Positions 25,822 through 33,984 of a stretch of DNA of 64,000 bases are shown here, piece after piece (position 1 is the stretch's first letter; every line of letters starts with the position of its first letter). Made by a program: the position numbers and the translations under genes. A model generated the notes under the pieces. It was not told the DNA's origin. It saw only the letters and a program-made list of their open reading frames with translations, and ran no database searches. This stretch comes from an uncultured Paracoccaceae bacterium (GTDB lineage Bacteria > Pseudomonadota > Alphaproteobacteria > Rhodobacterales > Rhodobacteraceae), in the NCBI GenBank assembly GCA_934500835.1, contig CAKSTR010000009.1:128175-192174 (forward strand), in the 5' to 3' direction.

Positions 25822-28529
25822 CAGCCCATGACCCTCGGGTTGGCGTTGATCTCCTGAAGCCGGCCGGGCAGCACATGCGAGCTGAAGACGTCGAGGCCTT
25901 CACCCACGGCGCCCGCGGCCTCAGCGCGTGCAACCCGGGTCATCTCCGCTGACCAGTCACCCTTCTTGCGGTCCCAGAAGAGCCGGATATCCATGCCGGC
26001 CATCATGCTGGCCATACCACCGCCAGCCGCTGACTGGCCTGCCGGTGCCCGCGTCCAGGACGAGGGGGCTGAAGATCCGTTCAGGTCGCCAAGGTAGCCG
26101 CCGTCCGCCAGCGCAATCGGCCGGCCGCCCGGCATGTTCGACAGGATGTTGGAAAGGCGGGCGCCGCCGTTCAGCGCCTCCAGCAGAGGGCGGTTGCGCG
26201 CGGTCGACTCCGCGTTGTTGACGAACTCTCCATTGGAGAGCCATGCCGGGATCAGGTCGTCGCGCGGGCCGCCCGGGCCTGACACATAGCCGCCATCGGC
26301 AAGGCCAAGCCACTCACCGACCATGCCGCTGAGGCCGCCCCAACCGGACCCGCCGCCATCCCAGATAAAATCCCAGGCGTCATTGGCCAGCATCTCGGCC
26401 AGCTTGCCAATCAGCATGGACAGGGCGTCGCTGAAGCTGTGGGCGCCGCTGATCAGTCCCGCAAAGGCGCTTTTGCCCGTCTGTCCAATATCGTCGATCT
26501 TGTCGCGGATCTCTTCCAGCCGCTCACGCTCGAGGATCAGCTCGACAACCGCGGCCTTCTCTTCCTTCGTGGCGCCGGCCAGCGCCTCGTGGTTCTCGAG
26601 GATGATCCGCTGGACCGGGTTGGTGGTGCGCAAAAGCGCGATCTGCCGTTCCTGCTCCTCGCGCAGGGATTTCAGCGCGTCGCGCTGCTTTTCGATCTCG
26701 GAGGTGCCGCCGCCGCCCGCTCCGCCGCCGCCGACCGGCGGCGTGACGGACGGTGGGACATAGGGGTTGAAACCGGGATCGCGCGACCCGGAGCCGGGGC
26801 TGTCGCCAAACGAGAGGCCCGCGTGACCACCGATGATGGGATCGGCCGCGCCCGGAAGCCCAAAGCCGAGGCGGGGCTTGGGCTTGGTGCTGGCTCCCGC
26901 AATTGCTTGGGCGGTAGCCAAGGACACACCGAGCTGCTGAGCGAGGAACAGGGCTTCGCGGCCGGCGGCGGCCACACCAGAAGCCATGTCGACGCTCGCC
27001 AGCGACCGTGCGTAGCTTTCGCTGTCCTTGAGAGGGCCCGCCAGAGAGCGGGCAGCCTGCTCGGCGGCAATGATCTGCTCGACGGCAGCATAGAAGCCTT
27101 CCGGGAGATCGGAGCCCGCAAGTTTCACGATGTCCATCAGCACAGTGCGGGCAGCTGCCGTCGCCGCGGCTACCTGATCCGGTCCTTCAGCCTGGGCGAT
27201 GCCATTGAGGGCGACAAGCAGTCGGCGCGCCTCCTCTTCGGAGACGCCGAATTCTTCATTCAGGCTTTGCAGTTCGCGCCGTAGGGCGAAGGTGATGTCA
27301 TCGCCAGCTGCCTGCTGCTCCATCAGCCGATCGATGTTGTAGATCCGGTCCGCGAGCCCGGCAAACTCCTCGCGCACCGCGCGAGTCGATTCCCGCAGAT
27401 CTCGCAAGGCCCGTACTCTCTCGAGATCGGCCAGATCGCGATGCAACTCCCGGACAGCAACGGCCTGCAGTCCCCATTCGCGGCGAAGTTCGCCCATAGG
27501 GACCAGGACGTCGTCCATTGCAGACCGATAGGACGAGAGCCGACTGGTCAATCCGCCAACTGCGTCCTCGAGCGATTCAACGTCCTCTTCAACAGCCGTG
27601 AAATGCTGCACCGCCGCTGCGCCGAATCCGATCACCGCCATGGTGGCCAGGGACAGCGGATTGATCACCATCCCGAGTGCGCCCCTCAGAGCGGCACCCA
27701 ATCCGATTCCGGCCAGTCGCATCTGACCGAACACCTGCACGACCTGCGGCCCCTGCTGCATCATCAGCATGAACGGGCTCTGACCCAGGGCCATCATCAT
27801 GCCGATGTCGTTCAGCTGATAGCTGAGCTGCCCGGCATATTGCGCGGCCACTTGGTTGGACCGCCCGAACCGATCCACACCCACACTTGCCGGCTCCATC
27901 GACTGCGCCAGGCGCTCCCGGGCCGCCGCCGCGATTTGGGCCGAGATCGCGCCTTGGCGCTCGGCCTCGGCAATCTCCTCCAGCGCCAGCTCGTACTGGC
28001 GGGAGGCGGCAAACAGCGGGTCGAAGCGTGCCCGGAGCTGGTCCAGCGCCTGGCCGTGGCGCAGGTGGTCGGCAATGCTTTCTTCGGTTGCCCGGCTCAA
28101 GCCGGTGTTGCGGGCGATCAGCTGCTGCACCGCTGTGTCATGCTGGCGCGCCGCAGCGGTGGTGCCTTCGAGCGTGACACCGGCCGCCTCCATCCGCGCC
28201 TGCAGCTCGATTGCCTGGCGGGCCAGAAGATCATGGGCCACCGCGGCCTCGCGGGCCGAGAGGGCGCCGGCCTCCTCATAGACCGCCAGCTGATCGGCGG
28301 CGGCGGCCAGGGCATTGGCCTCGGTCACCATCGGCTGCAGCGAGGCGCGCAGCATCTGGACCGCGCTGCCCCATTCTGCGGCACCGTCGGAAACGGCATC
28401 CATGCCAGCGCCGGCTTCCTGACCCGCAGGGGCAAGCTTGGCGACCTCCTCGCGCATCGATGCGACCTCGGCCTTCGCGCGCTGCGCGTTGGCTTCGATC
28501 AACATGCTGATACGCAATTCACCGGCCAC
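25821..28529 (-). CDS. Tail tape measure protein
   Basis: 902-aa protein with long helical, coiled-coil stretches at the N-terminus (MAGELRISMLIEANAQRAKA onwards), a hydrophobic central segment (LSLATMAVIGFGAAAVQHF), further coiled coil (EIEKQRDALKSLREEQERQI) and a C-terminal SFSDALSMLIGKLAEMLAND block usual in prophage tape measures. It determines tail length and takes part in DNA injection. It follows the G/GT chaperone genes, overlapping by 11 bp, as in lambda-like tails. Confidence 0.9.
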   Translation of the reverse strand: MAGELRISMLIEANAQRAKAEVASMREEVAKLAPAGQEAGAGMDAVSDGAAEWGSAVQMLRASLQPMVTEANALAAAADQLAVYEEAGALSAREAAVAHDLLARQAIELQARMEAAGVTLEGTTAAARQHDTAVQQLIARNTGLSRATEESIADHLRHGQALDQLRARFDPLFAASRQYELALEEIAEAERQGAISAQIAAAARERLAQSMEPASVGVDRFGRSNQVAAQYAGQLSYQLNDIGMMMALGQSPFMLMMQQGPQVVQVFGQMRLAGIGLGAALRGALGMVINPLSLATMAVIGFGAAAVQHFTAVEEDVESLEDAVGGLTSRLSSYRSAMDDVLVPMGELRREWGLQAVAVRELHRDLADLERVRALRDLRESTRAVREEFAGLADRIYNIDRLMEQQAAGDDITFALRRELQSLNEEFGVSEEEARRLLVALNGIAQAEGPDQVAAATAAARTVLMDIVKLAGSDLPEGFYAAVEQIIAAEQAARSLAGPLKDSESYARSLASVDMASGVAAAGREALFLAQQLGVSLATAQAIAGASTKPKPRLGFGLPGAADPIIGGHAGLSFGDSPGSGSRDPGFNPYVPPSVTPPVGGGGAGGGGTSEIEKQRDALKSLREEQERQIALLRTTNPVQRIILENHEALAGATKEEKAAVVELILERERLEEIRDKIDDIGQTGKSAFAGLISGAHSFSDALSMLIGKLAEMLANDAWDFIWDGGGSGWGGLSGMVGEWLGLADGGYVSGPGGPRDDLIPAWLSNGEFVNNAESTARNRPLLEALNGGARLSNILSNMPGGRPIALADGGYLGDLNGSSAPSSWTRAPAGQSAAGGGMASMMAGMDIRLFWDRKKGDWSAEMTRVARAEAAGAVGEGLDVFSSHVLPGRLQEINANPRVMG

Positions 28530-29222
28530 GGCGGTTCAACTCCTCGATCGCCGCGCCTTCGATGGTGCGGACTTCGTCCCAGGTCTCCGGGTCGACCTCG
28601 ATCCCTCCGAGATCCAGCCCGGTCTTGGCGGCGGCGTAATCCAACCCCAGCCAGATGATGCGGGCGCTCTCCATGGTGCTGAGAGCCTGCGCCCGCATCT
28701 GCCCCGACACCGCACACCAGGCGCGCCAGGCGTCGATGTGCATCTCCCAGAGTTCCACCGCCTCCGGCTCTTCCTCGGGAAGGGTCAGCCCCATCCGGGC
28801 GGCATCGGCGCGGACCCTATCCATGCTGGCAGGCCGCTGTTCGGAAGAGGCCCGGCCGCGCGCCCAGGAGCGGCCGAGCGCAGTCAGTTTCCCCGGCGCG
28901 GCGCCTTGGATCCCGAGATCATTGAGGTGTAGGAGACGATGATGGCCTGCCGGACGTAGTGCAGGTCGATCAGCGTATTCAGCGCCTCATCCGAAAACTC
29001 CAGCGTATCGCCTTCCTCGTCCTGCAGCCCCTCCCAGCCAACCACGATGCGGCGTAGGAAATCGTCGGTACTGGCCGCACTGAGGGCGTCGAAGACGGAT
29101 TCCTCCGAGCGGGTCAAAGCCCGGAAGCGCGCGGTGAAGGTGTGCTCGACCTGGCCGCGGTCGGTCGGAACCATCACCTTCACCGCGGTCTTGAACTCGG
29201 GATTCTTGACGATCTTCAGCAT
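28519..29222 (-). CDS. Tail assembly chaperone GT fusion by -1 frameshift
   Basis: Predicted product of ribosomal slippage from the G gene (28884-29222) into the -1 frame, which is open from before the G stop to 28519. The T part, about 123 codons, contains LTALGRSWARGRASSEQ then MDRVRADAARMGLTLPEEE and resembles DUF1799. The ATG at 28824 inside T has no Shine-Dalgarno, which argues that T is made as a fusion. The slippery heptamer GGGAAAC directly precedes the G stop. Same strategy as lambda gpG/gpGT. Confidence 0.75.
28884..29222 (-). CDS. Tail assembly chaperone G
   Basis: 112-aa protein (MLKIVKNPEFKTAVKVMVPT..., FRALTRSEESVFDALSAAS, ending SKAPRRGN). It is placed between tube and tape-measure genes, the position of gpG-type chaperones that bind tape measure and recruit tube protein. 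Ends at a TGA immediately after a -1 slippery heptamer. Confidence 0.85.
   Translation of the reverse strand: MLKIVKNPEFKTAVKVMVPTDRGQVEHTFTARFRALTRSEESVFDALSAASTDDFLRRIVVGWEGLQDEEGDTLEFSDEALNTLIDLHYVRQAIIVSYTSMISGSKAPRRGN
28887..28893 (-). promoter_or_regulatory. Programmed -1 frameshift site GGGAAAC
   Basis: In the zero frame the codons read CGG GGA AAC TGA, giving a canonical X XXY YYZ heptamer (G GGA AAC) abutting the stop. Slippage by -1 joins G to the DUF1799-like T frame. Lambda uses GGGAAAG at the same gene junction. Confidence 0.85.
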
Positions 29223-29237
29223 GGCGTGGTCTCCGGG

Positions 29238-30176
29238 TCAGGTGAAGGCGAGGGTGAACTGGTCGTTGCCAGTGTCGGACGGCAGGCACTTGCCGCGCAG
29301 CGCGTATTCCAGGATGCCGTCCTGCTGGGTCAGGTCGCCGGGGTTGAGGATCTGAAGACGCGGGACGGACAACGTCACGATCTTGCCGGCGCCGATCCCG
29401 TGGACGATCGTCACCGCTTGCGGTGTACCCGCATCGGCCAGCGCGAACGGGTCGAACGTGGCCAGCGCCTCGGCCTCGATCTGGAACTCCAGCGTCTCGT
29501 CCGAGCCAGGGATGATCACCTGGCGGCGGCGGACGATGTTGCGGTACTTGACTTCGTTGCCGGCGCTGAAGGTCAGGCTGCGCAGGCCACCGGTGCCGAA
29601 AGCCCCGATCGAGAAGGTCGGCACAGTCTCGGTCGTGGCTTCCTGCGGGATCTGGGTCATCTGGGTGCCCCAGGTCGGCGCCGGCACTGCAACACTGGAC
29701 GGCTTCGTAAAAAGCCCGGTGAAGGTGAATTCGATCACCACAATCCCGTCGGCGTTCAACTTGTACTTCCAGTCGCCGCGGGCGCCGATGATCTTGAACA
29801 GGATCCCGTCGATGTAGAAGTAGAGGCTGCAGCTCTTGTGGTTGGAAGAGACAGGGCTGTAGGTCACTGAGGTCGCGGCGACGATCACCTCTGCCATCTT
29901 GCAGCTGCGCAAGAGGACGCCGAACCCCGGTGTGGTGCCGGCAGTGCCCGACCCCTTTGCCTCGACCTCGAAGGTGATCTTCATATGCTTGCCGACCAGC
30001 AGCGCCGGCCGCGCGCCCTGAAACGGTCGGGCGTGCTGGCGCGTCACCTCGGTCGCGGCCATTGGCGTCAGTTTGACGTTCTGTGCCAGGATGGCGTTCG
30101 CGGCGCCCGTGGGCGCGGAATCGGTGCCGTAGGTCGTTTCTTCCTTGGCCGTGATCAGCTGCAGGTCCCAGAGCAT
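29238..30176 (-). CDS. Major tail tube protein
   Basis: 312-aa protein starting MLWDLQLITAKEETTYGTDS, a typical start of siphovirus tail tube proteins in B3/GTA-like phages. It is beta-rich (KITFEVEAKGSG, SLYFYIDGILFKIIGA, GIVVIEFTFTGLF). It lies upstream of the G/GT chaperone and after the tail terminator, as expected. Confidence 0.82.
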   Translation of the reverse strand: MLWDLQLITAKEETTYGTDSAPTGAANAILAQNVKLTPMAATEVTRQHARPFQGARPALLVGKHMKITFEVEAKGSGTAGTTPGFGVLLRSCKMAEVIVAATSVTYSPVSSNHKSCSLYFYIDGILFKIIGARGDWKYKLNADGIVVIEFTFTGLFTKPSSVAVPAPTWGTQMTQIPQEATTETVPTFSIGAFGTGGLRSLTFSAGNEVKYRNIVRRRQVIIPGSDETLEFQIEAEALATFDPFALADAGTPQAVTIVHGIGAGKIVTLSVPRLQILNPGDLTQQDGILEYALRGKCLPSDTGNDQFTLAFT

Positions 30177-30181
30177 GGCGG

Positions 30182-30436
30182 TCAGCCCTCTTTCACAGGG
30201 GCTTTTGCGCCCCGTTTAATGGTGGGTTTCAGAGGATCGGCCGGCGGTTCGGCCAGCGCGGCCACCACCTCCGCATCCGGGGCGGCCAGATCGACGCCGG
30301 CCAGCTCGGGCAAATCCGGCGGCAATGCCCCGACGATGGGCTTCCCGGTCGAGGGATCGATCTCGGTCAGCGAGCCGTCGGCGTTGCGCATGTAGCTGCC
30401 GCCGGCGGCGGGCATGGGGTGGTCGGGCGCGGTCAT
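30182..30436 (-). CDS. Hypothetical small tail-region protein (84 aa)
   Basis: Pro/Ala-rich 84-aa protein with GGSYMRNADGSLTEIDPSTG and a basic C-terminus (TIKRGAKAPVKEG). It overlaps the preceding gene by 4 bp. Small proteins of this kind are common between terminator and tube genes in Mu-like phages; function unknown. Confidence 0.7.
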   Translation of the reverse strand: MTAPDHPMPAAGGSYMRNADGSLTEIDPSTGKPIVGALPPDLPELAGVDLAAPDAEVVAALAEPPADPLKPTIKRGAKAPVKEG

Positions 30437-30867
30437 GGGATGGCTCCTGTCAGGAAACGGGTGGTTTGCCAGGTCTGGGCATAAATGCTGACACCATTGC
30501 CCAAGCCAGTCGCCTGGGCGCCGACCAGGGCAAAGGGACGGCTCTCGGGCGCGGGGGTCCAGCCGGTGAGCACGGCTTCAGTCTGCCCTTTGAAGGTGTC
30601 GAAGCGCTTTGCTCTGCCAGCGCCGCGGGGGTCATCATGCATCCGGATCAACAACGCCGTGACAAACTGCATCTCGACCAGCTGGCGGTGAACGCCGGTC
30701 GCATTCCGGTTCGGATGCCCACCTTCGCGCCAGGGCACGACGAAAACCGTGCCGTCTTCGGCGGCTGTAGCGCGACCGGAAATCTCCTCCAGGCTTTCAG
30801 AAATCTCGACGGCGACAAAGAGATTGCTTTGCAGCAGCCGATCAAACAGAAACTGCAGCATCACCAA
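30433..30867 (-). CDS. Tail terminator-like protein
   Basis: 144-aa protein with VMLQFLFDRLLQSNLFVAVEIS at the start, an internal VFVVPWREGG and RQLVEMQFVTALLIRMHDDP. This alternating pattern matches phage tail-terminator (gp37-like) proteins. It overlaps the DUF1320 gene by 7 bp and precedes the tube gene. Confidence 0.75.
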   Translation of the reverse strand: MVMLQFLFDRLLQSNLFVAVEISESLEEISGRATAAEDGTVFVVPWREGGHPNRNATGVHRQLVEMQFVTALLIRMHDDPRGAGRAKRFDTFKGQTEAVLTGWTPAPESRPFALVGAQATGLGNGVSIYAQTWQTTRFLTGAIP

Positions 30868-31283
30868 CCCCGCAGCTTTTCGGGGGTGAACACCTGCGCC
30901 GGATGCTGTGCCATGACAGTACCTGTCTGAGCCTGTGGCTCGGGTTCACCATCGGCAACAGGAAGGGCGTAGCGGCCGGCTGCCACATCCTTCAGCGCGA
31001 CAAGGGTGTCCTTGTAGTCCTGGGCGACGTAGTCCGGCGCGCCATTGCGGTGCAAGGTGTAGCGCGCGATCGACACGGCCCAGACCGTCAGGACCGGAGG
31101 GAGCGAGGGTAGCGGGCGGCTGTAGCGGGCGAAGACGTAGCCGTCGATCGTGTTGTCTGCGCCAGTCAAGGCAGCCTCGACCACTTCAGGATCCGGAGTG
31201 CCGTCGCGGTCTCGATCGGCAATCTGACGGATCTCCTCCGCGCCGGCGCGCTCGATCAGATCGGTGAGGGTGGCGTAGGTCAC
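30861..31283 (-). CDS. DUF1320 (Mu gp36-like) head-tail protein
   Basis: 140 aa. The N-terminus MTYATLTDLIERAGAEEIRQIAD followed by DRDGTPDPEVVEAALTGADNTIDGYVFARY is a textbook DUF1320 pattern; these proteins act as head-tail connectors in Mu-like phages. Overlaps the Acb2-like gene by 4 bp. Confidence 0.9.
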   Translation of the reverse strand: MTYATLTDLIERAGAEEIRQIADRDRDGTPDPEVVEAALTGADNTIDGYVFARYSRPLPSLPPVLTVWAVSIARYTLHRNGAPDYVAQDYKDTLVALKDVAAGRYALPVADGEPEPQAQTGTVMAQHPAQVFTPEKLRGW

Positions 31284-31534
31284 GGCTGTCCCTCTTCACC
31301 AGGCAATTGGACCCGGGCGGGCTGGAACACAGCCCTGTTCATGGCCATGAAACCCTGCTCGATCTGCGTCCGGGCGATGGCAAGCCAGCGTTTGTCACAG
31401 TCATCAGCCAGCGACAGTACATCCAGCTGACGCAGGACGCACTCTTCCAAGATCTTGTTGCCGTTCACGACCGCGACCGCTTCGGCGGACTTCGCGCGAT
31501 AGCCGGAAACCGGAAGGCCTTTGTGGCTGGTCAT
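31280..31534 (-). CDS. Acb2/Tad1-like cyclic-nucleotide sponge (anti-CBASS / anti-Thoeris)
   Basis: 84-aa helical hairpin protein. The pattern GYRAKSAEAVAVVNGNKILEE, then D-x-RWLAIARTQIEQGFMAMNRAVFQP is that of the Acb2/Tad1 hairpin family. Such phage proteins form multimers that bind cyclic di/trinucleotides (and, for relatives, gcADPR) and so block CBASS and Thoeris defence signalling. A good AGGA lies 8 bases before the ATG. It sits between the head genes and DUF1320, next to a small membrane-protein gene flanked by hairpins. Ligand specificity cannot be read from the sequence. Confidence 0.8.
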   Translation of the reverse strand: MTSHKGLPVSGYRAKSAEAVAVVNGNKILEECVLRQLDVLSLADDCDKRWLAIARTQIEQGFMAMNRAVFQPARVQLPGEEGQP

Positions 31535-31644
31535 GTGAAAATCCTGACGGTTAGGGAACCTGCACCCGGGTGGTCGTACCTGCCGCCGCCCTTGCCGGGC
31601 ATTCGTGGCTTCACGCGGGATCAGCGCGCTTAGGTGTGGTGCGA

Positions 31645-31684
31645 CCGCCGGAAGGCGGGGATGGGGCGGCCCGAAGACCGCCCC
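31645..31684 (-). terminator. Two hairpins after the small membrane-protein gene
   Basis: GGGGCGG / CCGCCCC (31663-31669 with 31678-31684, 8-base loop) and CCGCC / GGCGG (31645-31658). No U-tract. They may reduce or process transcript between capsid genes and the Acb2-like gene. Confidence 0.45.
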
Positions 31685-31699
31685 GGTACAAGCAAGGGA

Positions 31700-31978
31700 T
31701 TAGCCGCCCAGCATCCTGACGGCCGGGCGGCCGAGGAAGCCGTGGATCCGCACCCCGCCGACCAGGCGGTCGTTGAGGGCGGTGGCGGCCATCGAGATCC
31801 GGCGCAGGGGCTGCAGATGCGAGACCAGGCGCGGGATGAAGTCGAATGCCCAGGTCAGCGTTTCGCGGATGCAACTGCCGACATGGAAGGCCAGATCGCA
31901 GACAAAGGTCGCGAGGGACGTGGCCCAGGCCGAAAGGGCGAGGACAACCGCGATCACCGGACGAAGGACAATGCGCAT
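31700..31978 (-). CDS. Small membrane or exported phage protein
   Basis: 92-aa protein, start ATG with AAGGAA upstream. The N-terminal MRIVLRPVIAVVLALSAWAT is a hydrophobic signal or membrane anchor; the rest is amphipathic (LTWAFDFIPRLVSHLQPLRR). Not recognised. Bounded by GC-rich hairpins on both sides, which suggests an inserted accessory unit in the structural operon. Confidence 0.6.
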   Translation of the reverse strand: MRIVLRPVIAVVLALSAWATSLATFVCDLAFHVGSCIRETLTWAFDFIPRLVSHLQPLRRISMAATALNDRLVGGVRIHGFLGRPAVRMLGG

Positions 31979-32007
31979 GGGCGTTCCTTGAGGTTGGAGG
32001 GAGGTGA

Positions 32008-32030
32008 CCGGGGCAGCAATGCCGCCCCGG
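32008..32030 (-). terminator. GC-rich hairpin between head-gene block and membrane-protein gene
   Basis: CCGGGGCAGC / GCCGCCCCGG around an AAT loop, one mismatch. Lies just after the coiled-coil head protein stop (32041). May partly terminate the capsid transcript. Confidence 0.5.
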
Positions 32031-32040
32031 TCGAGGGGCA

Positions 32041-32676
32041 TCAGCCCTTGGTGGTGGCCGCTGCGCCCTTCTTCGGGGCGGTCTTTGCGGCCTTCTCGCT
32101 CGGGGGGGTATTCTGGTCGGCCGGGGTGGAGCCGCTTTGTGGCTGTGCCGTATCCGCCCCGACCGTCTCCGGGGCTTTCTCGCCCGGAGCATCAAGCGCC
32201 GGATTGTCGGCGCGGGCATTCAGTTGTGCGTTCAGGTCGTCGTTCGCCTGGCGCAGGGACGCGACAAGCTCATCCAGGCTGGCACGGGACGTTTCCGACT
32301 CCACCAGACGCTTCTGCAGCTCGGAGGCTTCAGCCTCGGCCTTGACGAGGATCCCCTTCACTTCGGCCTCAAGGCGGCCCAGCTCGCCGTCGAAGGCCTC
32401 GCCGGCCACCTTGCGGGCTTCCTCTGCGACGGCCTGCCGGAACTGCTCCTCGGTGAACGTCACCAGCGTTTGGCCCGGAGGCAGAGTGGTCAGATCGACC
32501 TGCCGGAGATCCACGCCGGGCGCGGCAGACAGCTCGGTAACGTAGCCCTCGATCAGCCCTTCCGCGTCCAGCGCGGCCTTCTCCTCGGCCGTCACCTCGT
32601 GATCTCCGGCCTTCAGCCAGCGGGTGCCGACCTTCGCTGGGCCAACGAGGCGGACCTTGATCATCTCCTCGCTCAT
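32041..32676 (-). CDS. Head-region coiled-coil protein
   Basis: 211 aa. The N-terminus MIKVRLVGPAKVGTRWLKAGDHEVTAEEKA resembles small head-closure or fibre-like domains, followed by a long coiled coil (AEVKGILVKAEAEASELQKR onwards) and an Ala/Pro/Lys-rich tail. Start overlaps the capsid stop. The exact role is unknown; synteny suggests a capsid-associated protein. Confidence 0.65.
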   Translation of the reverse strand: MSEEMIKVRLVGPAKVGTRWLKAGDHEVTAEEKAALDAEGLIEGYVTELSAAPGVDLRQVDLTTLPPGQTLVTFTEEQFRQAVAEEARKVAGEAFDGELGRLEAEVKGILVKAEAEASELQKRLVESETSRASLDELVASLRQANDDLNAQLNARADNPALDAPGEKAPETVGADTAQPQSGSTPADQNTPPSEKAAKTAPKKGAAATTKG

Positions 32677-33620
32677 TAGCCTTGCCCCGCGTTGGTGAAC
32701 AGGAACCCGGCGTCGGCTCCGACGATGATCGGGCGACGCTCGGTCTTCATCGGGTAGATCCAGCTGTCGTTGCGCTCCTCGAAATAGGGCTTCGACACCT
32801 GCGGATATCCGGACAGCTCATAGGTGTAGCCAAAGGCCGGGATGCGGTAGTTCGCGCCCTCGGGCACATAGGCGAGGATCGCGTCATCGCCCCACACATC
32901 GGTGGCCGCTGCGCTGTCGGCGGCCGTCTCGGGCAGGTAGACCTTCTCGCCCACGACGACACGCTTCAGCTGCAGGGCGCGGGCCAGCATGTCCAGCGTG
33001 ATCGAATCCGCGCTGGTGTATTTGAACTGGTCCTTGATGGAAGCATGCTCGGTCAGAGCGTTCGCGCCGTTCGGGCCAAGGATCAGCGTGTTCGGGTAGC
33101 GGCCCGTCATACGGCGGATCGCCTCCTTGGCGGCCTTGATGTCGGCCTTGGGAGTCGAGGCCGACTGTGTCCAGCGGGCGGTGGTGGTCAGCGTGACCTT
33201 GTTCGAGGCGGCATAGTTGGCTGCATTTCGCACCATCTGAGCGCATTCGATTTCGAGGCCGAGATCGAGCATGTCGAGAACCATCTCGACCGCACCCGAG
33301 GCGAGATCAACGCCCGGAACGGAACCCGCCTCCTCCTGATGCTCGATCGGCACCGTCGCTTCCAGAGCATCCTGGACGAGGCTCACGGGGTCCGAGGCGA
33401 AGCCGTACTGGATGCGCTTCTTGTCCGCGCCGGGTGCCCGGCGGGTGTTCAGCATGCGGAAGGATTCCTTGCCGAACTTCAGGGTACGCATCTGCCGGTT
33501 CGGTACCGTGACGCGCGGGAAGAGGATGTGCGAGATATTCTCGGCGTTGCGGTAGCCGCGGGCGTGGGTCGACAGGATGACGTCGACCACCTGGGCGGTG
33601 CGGGTGTTCAGGGGGGGCAT
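32676..33620 (-). CDS. Major capsid protein (HK97-like, Mu gpT/lambda E type)
   Basis: 314-aa protein beginning MPPLNTRTAQVVDVILSTHA. Contains GYRNAENISHILFPRV, FRMLNTRRAPGADKKRIQYG, NTLILGPNGANALTEH and a C-terminal RRPIIVGADAGFLFTNAG, a pattern typical of capsids of Mu-like siphophages. It follows the decoration and protease genes. Start set at 33620; an upstream ATG at 33671 would add 17 low-complexity residues. Confidence 0.88.
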   Translation of the reverse strand: MPPLNTRTAQVVDVILSTHARGYRNAENISHILFPRVTVPNRQMRTLKFGKESFRMLNTRRAPGADKKRIQYGFASDPVSLVQDALEATVPIEHQEEAGSVPGVDLASGAVEMVLDMLDLGLEIECAQMVRNAANYAASNKVTLTTTARWTQSASTPKADIKAAKEAIRRMTGRYPNTLILGPNGANALTEHASIKDQFKYTSADSITLDMLARALQLKRVVVGEKVYLPETAADSAAATDVWGDDAILAYVPEGANYRIPAFGYTYELSGYPQVSKPYFEERNDSWIYPMKTERRPIIVGADAGFLFTNAGQG

Positions 33621-33630
33621 CGGGCGCTCC

Positions 33631-33975
33631 TCAGTTGACGGTGGAGAAGGCGACGGTGACGAACTCACCATCCGCCGCGGTGGTCAGGGCGCGCCCGAAC
33701 CCGTTCGAGCCGGCGCCGATCGCCTGGACGCCACCGGCCGCGGCCGAGACGACCTTGGTGCCAGCGGTGATGGCGCCGACCGCCTTCAGGCGGGCGATGC
33801 CGATGCGGATGATTGCGCCGGGATCCCCGATCACGGTGTTCGGGTGCTTGGCGACGCCGGCGACGACAGCATCGGCCGCCGTGATCTTGGCGCCAGCGTA
33901 GTTGACCAGGTCATAGGCATCCCACAGCCCGGTCGAGATCACGGTGTCCGAGAGGACTTCCTGGAAAAACTGCAT
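33631..33975 (-). CDS. DUF2190-like capsid cement / decoration protein
   Basis: 114-aa Ala/Gly/Val-rich beta protein (MQFFQEVLSDTVISTGLWDA..., GDPGAIIRIGIARLKAVGAI). Placed between protease/scaffold and capsid, where Mu-like phages encode a DUF2190-type decoration protein. Confidence 0.75.
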   Translation of the reverse strand: MQFFQEVLSDTVISTGLWDAYDLVNYAGAKITAADAVVAGVAKHPNTVIGDPGAIIRIGIARLKAVGAITAGTKVVSAAAGGVQAIGAGSNGFGRALTTAADGEFVTVAFSTVN

Positions 33976-33984
33976 GGTGGCTCC

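Noticed and set aside
27441..28658. 405-codon + strand frame opposite the tape measure gene
   Set aside because: Antisense shadow; the tape measure frame has coiled-coil character and operon continuity.
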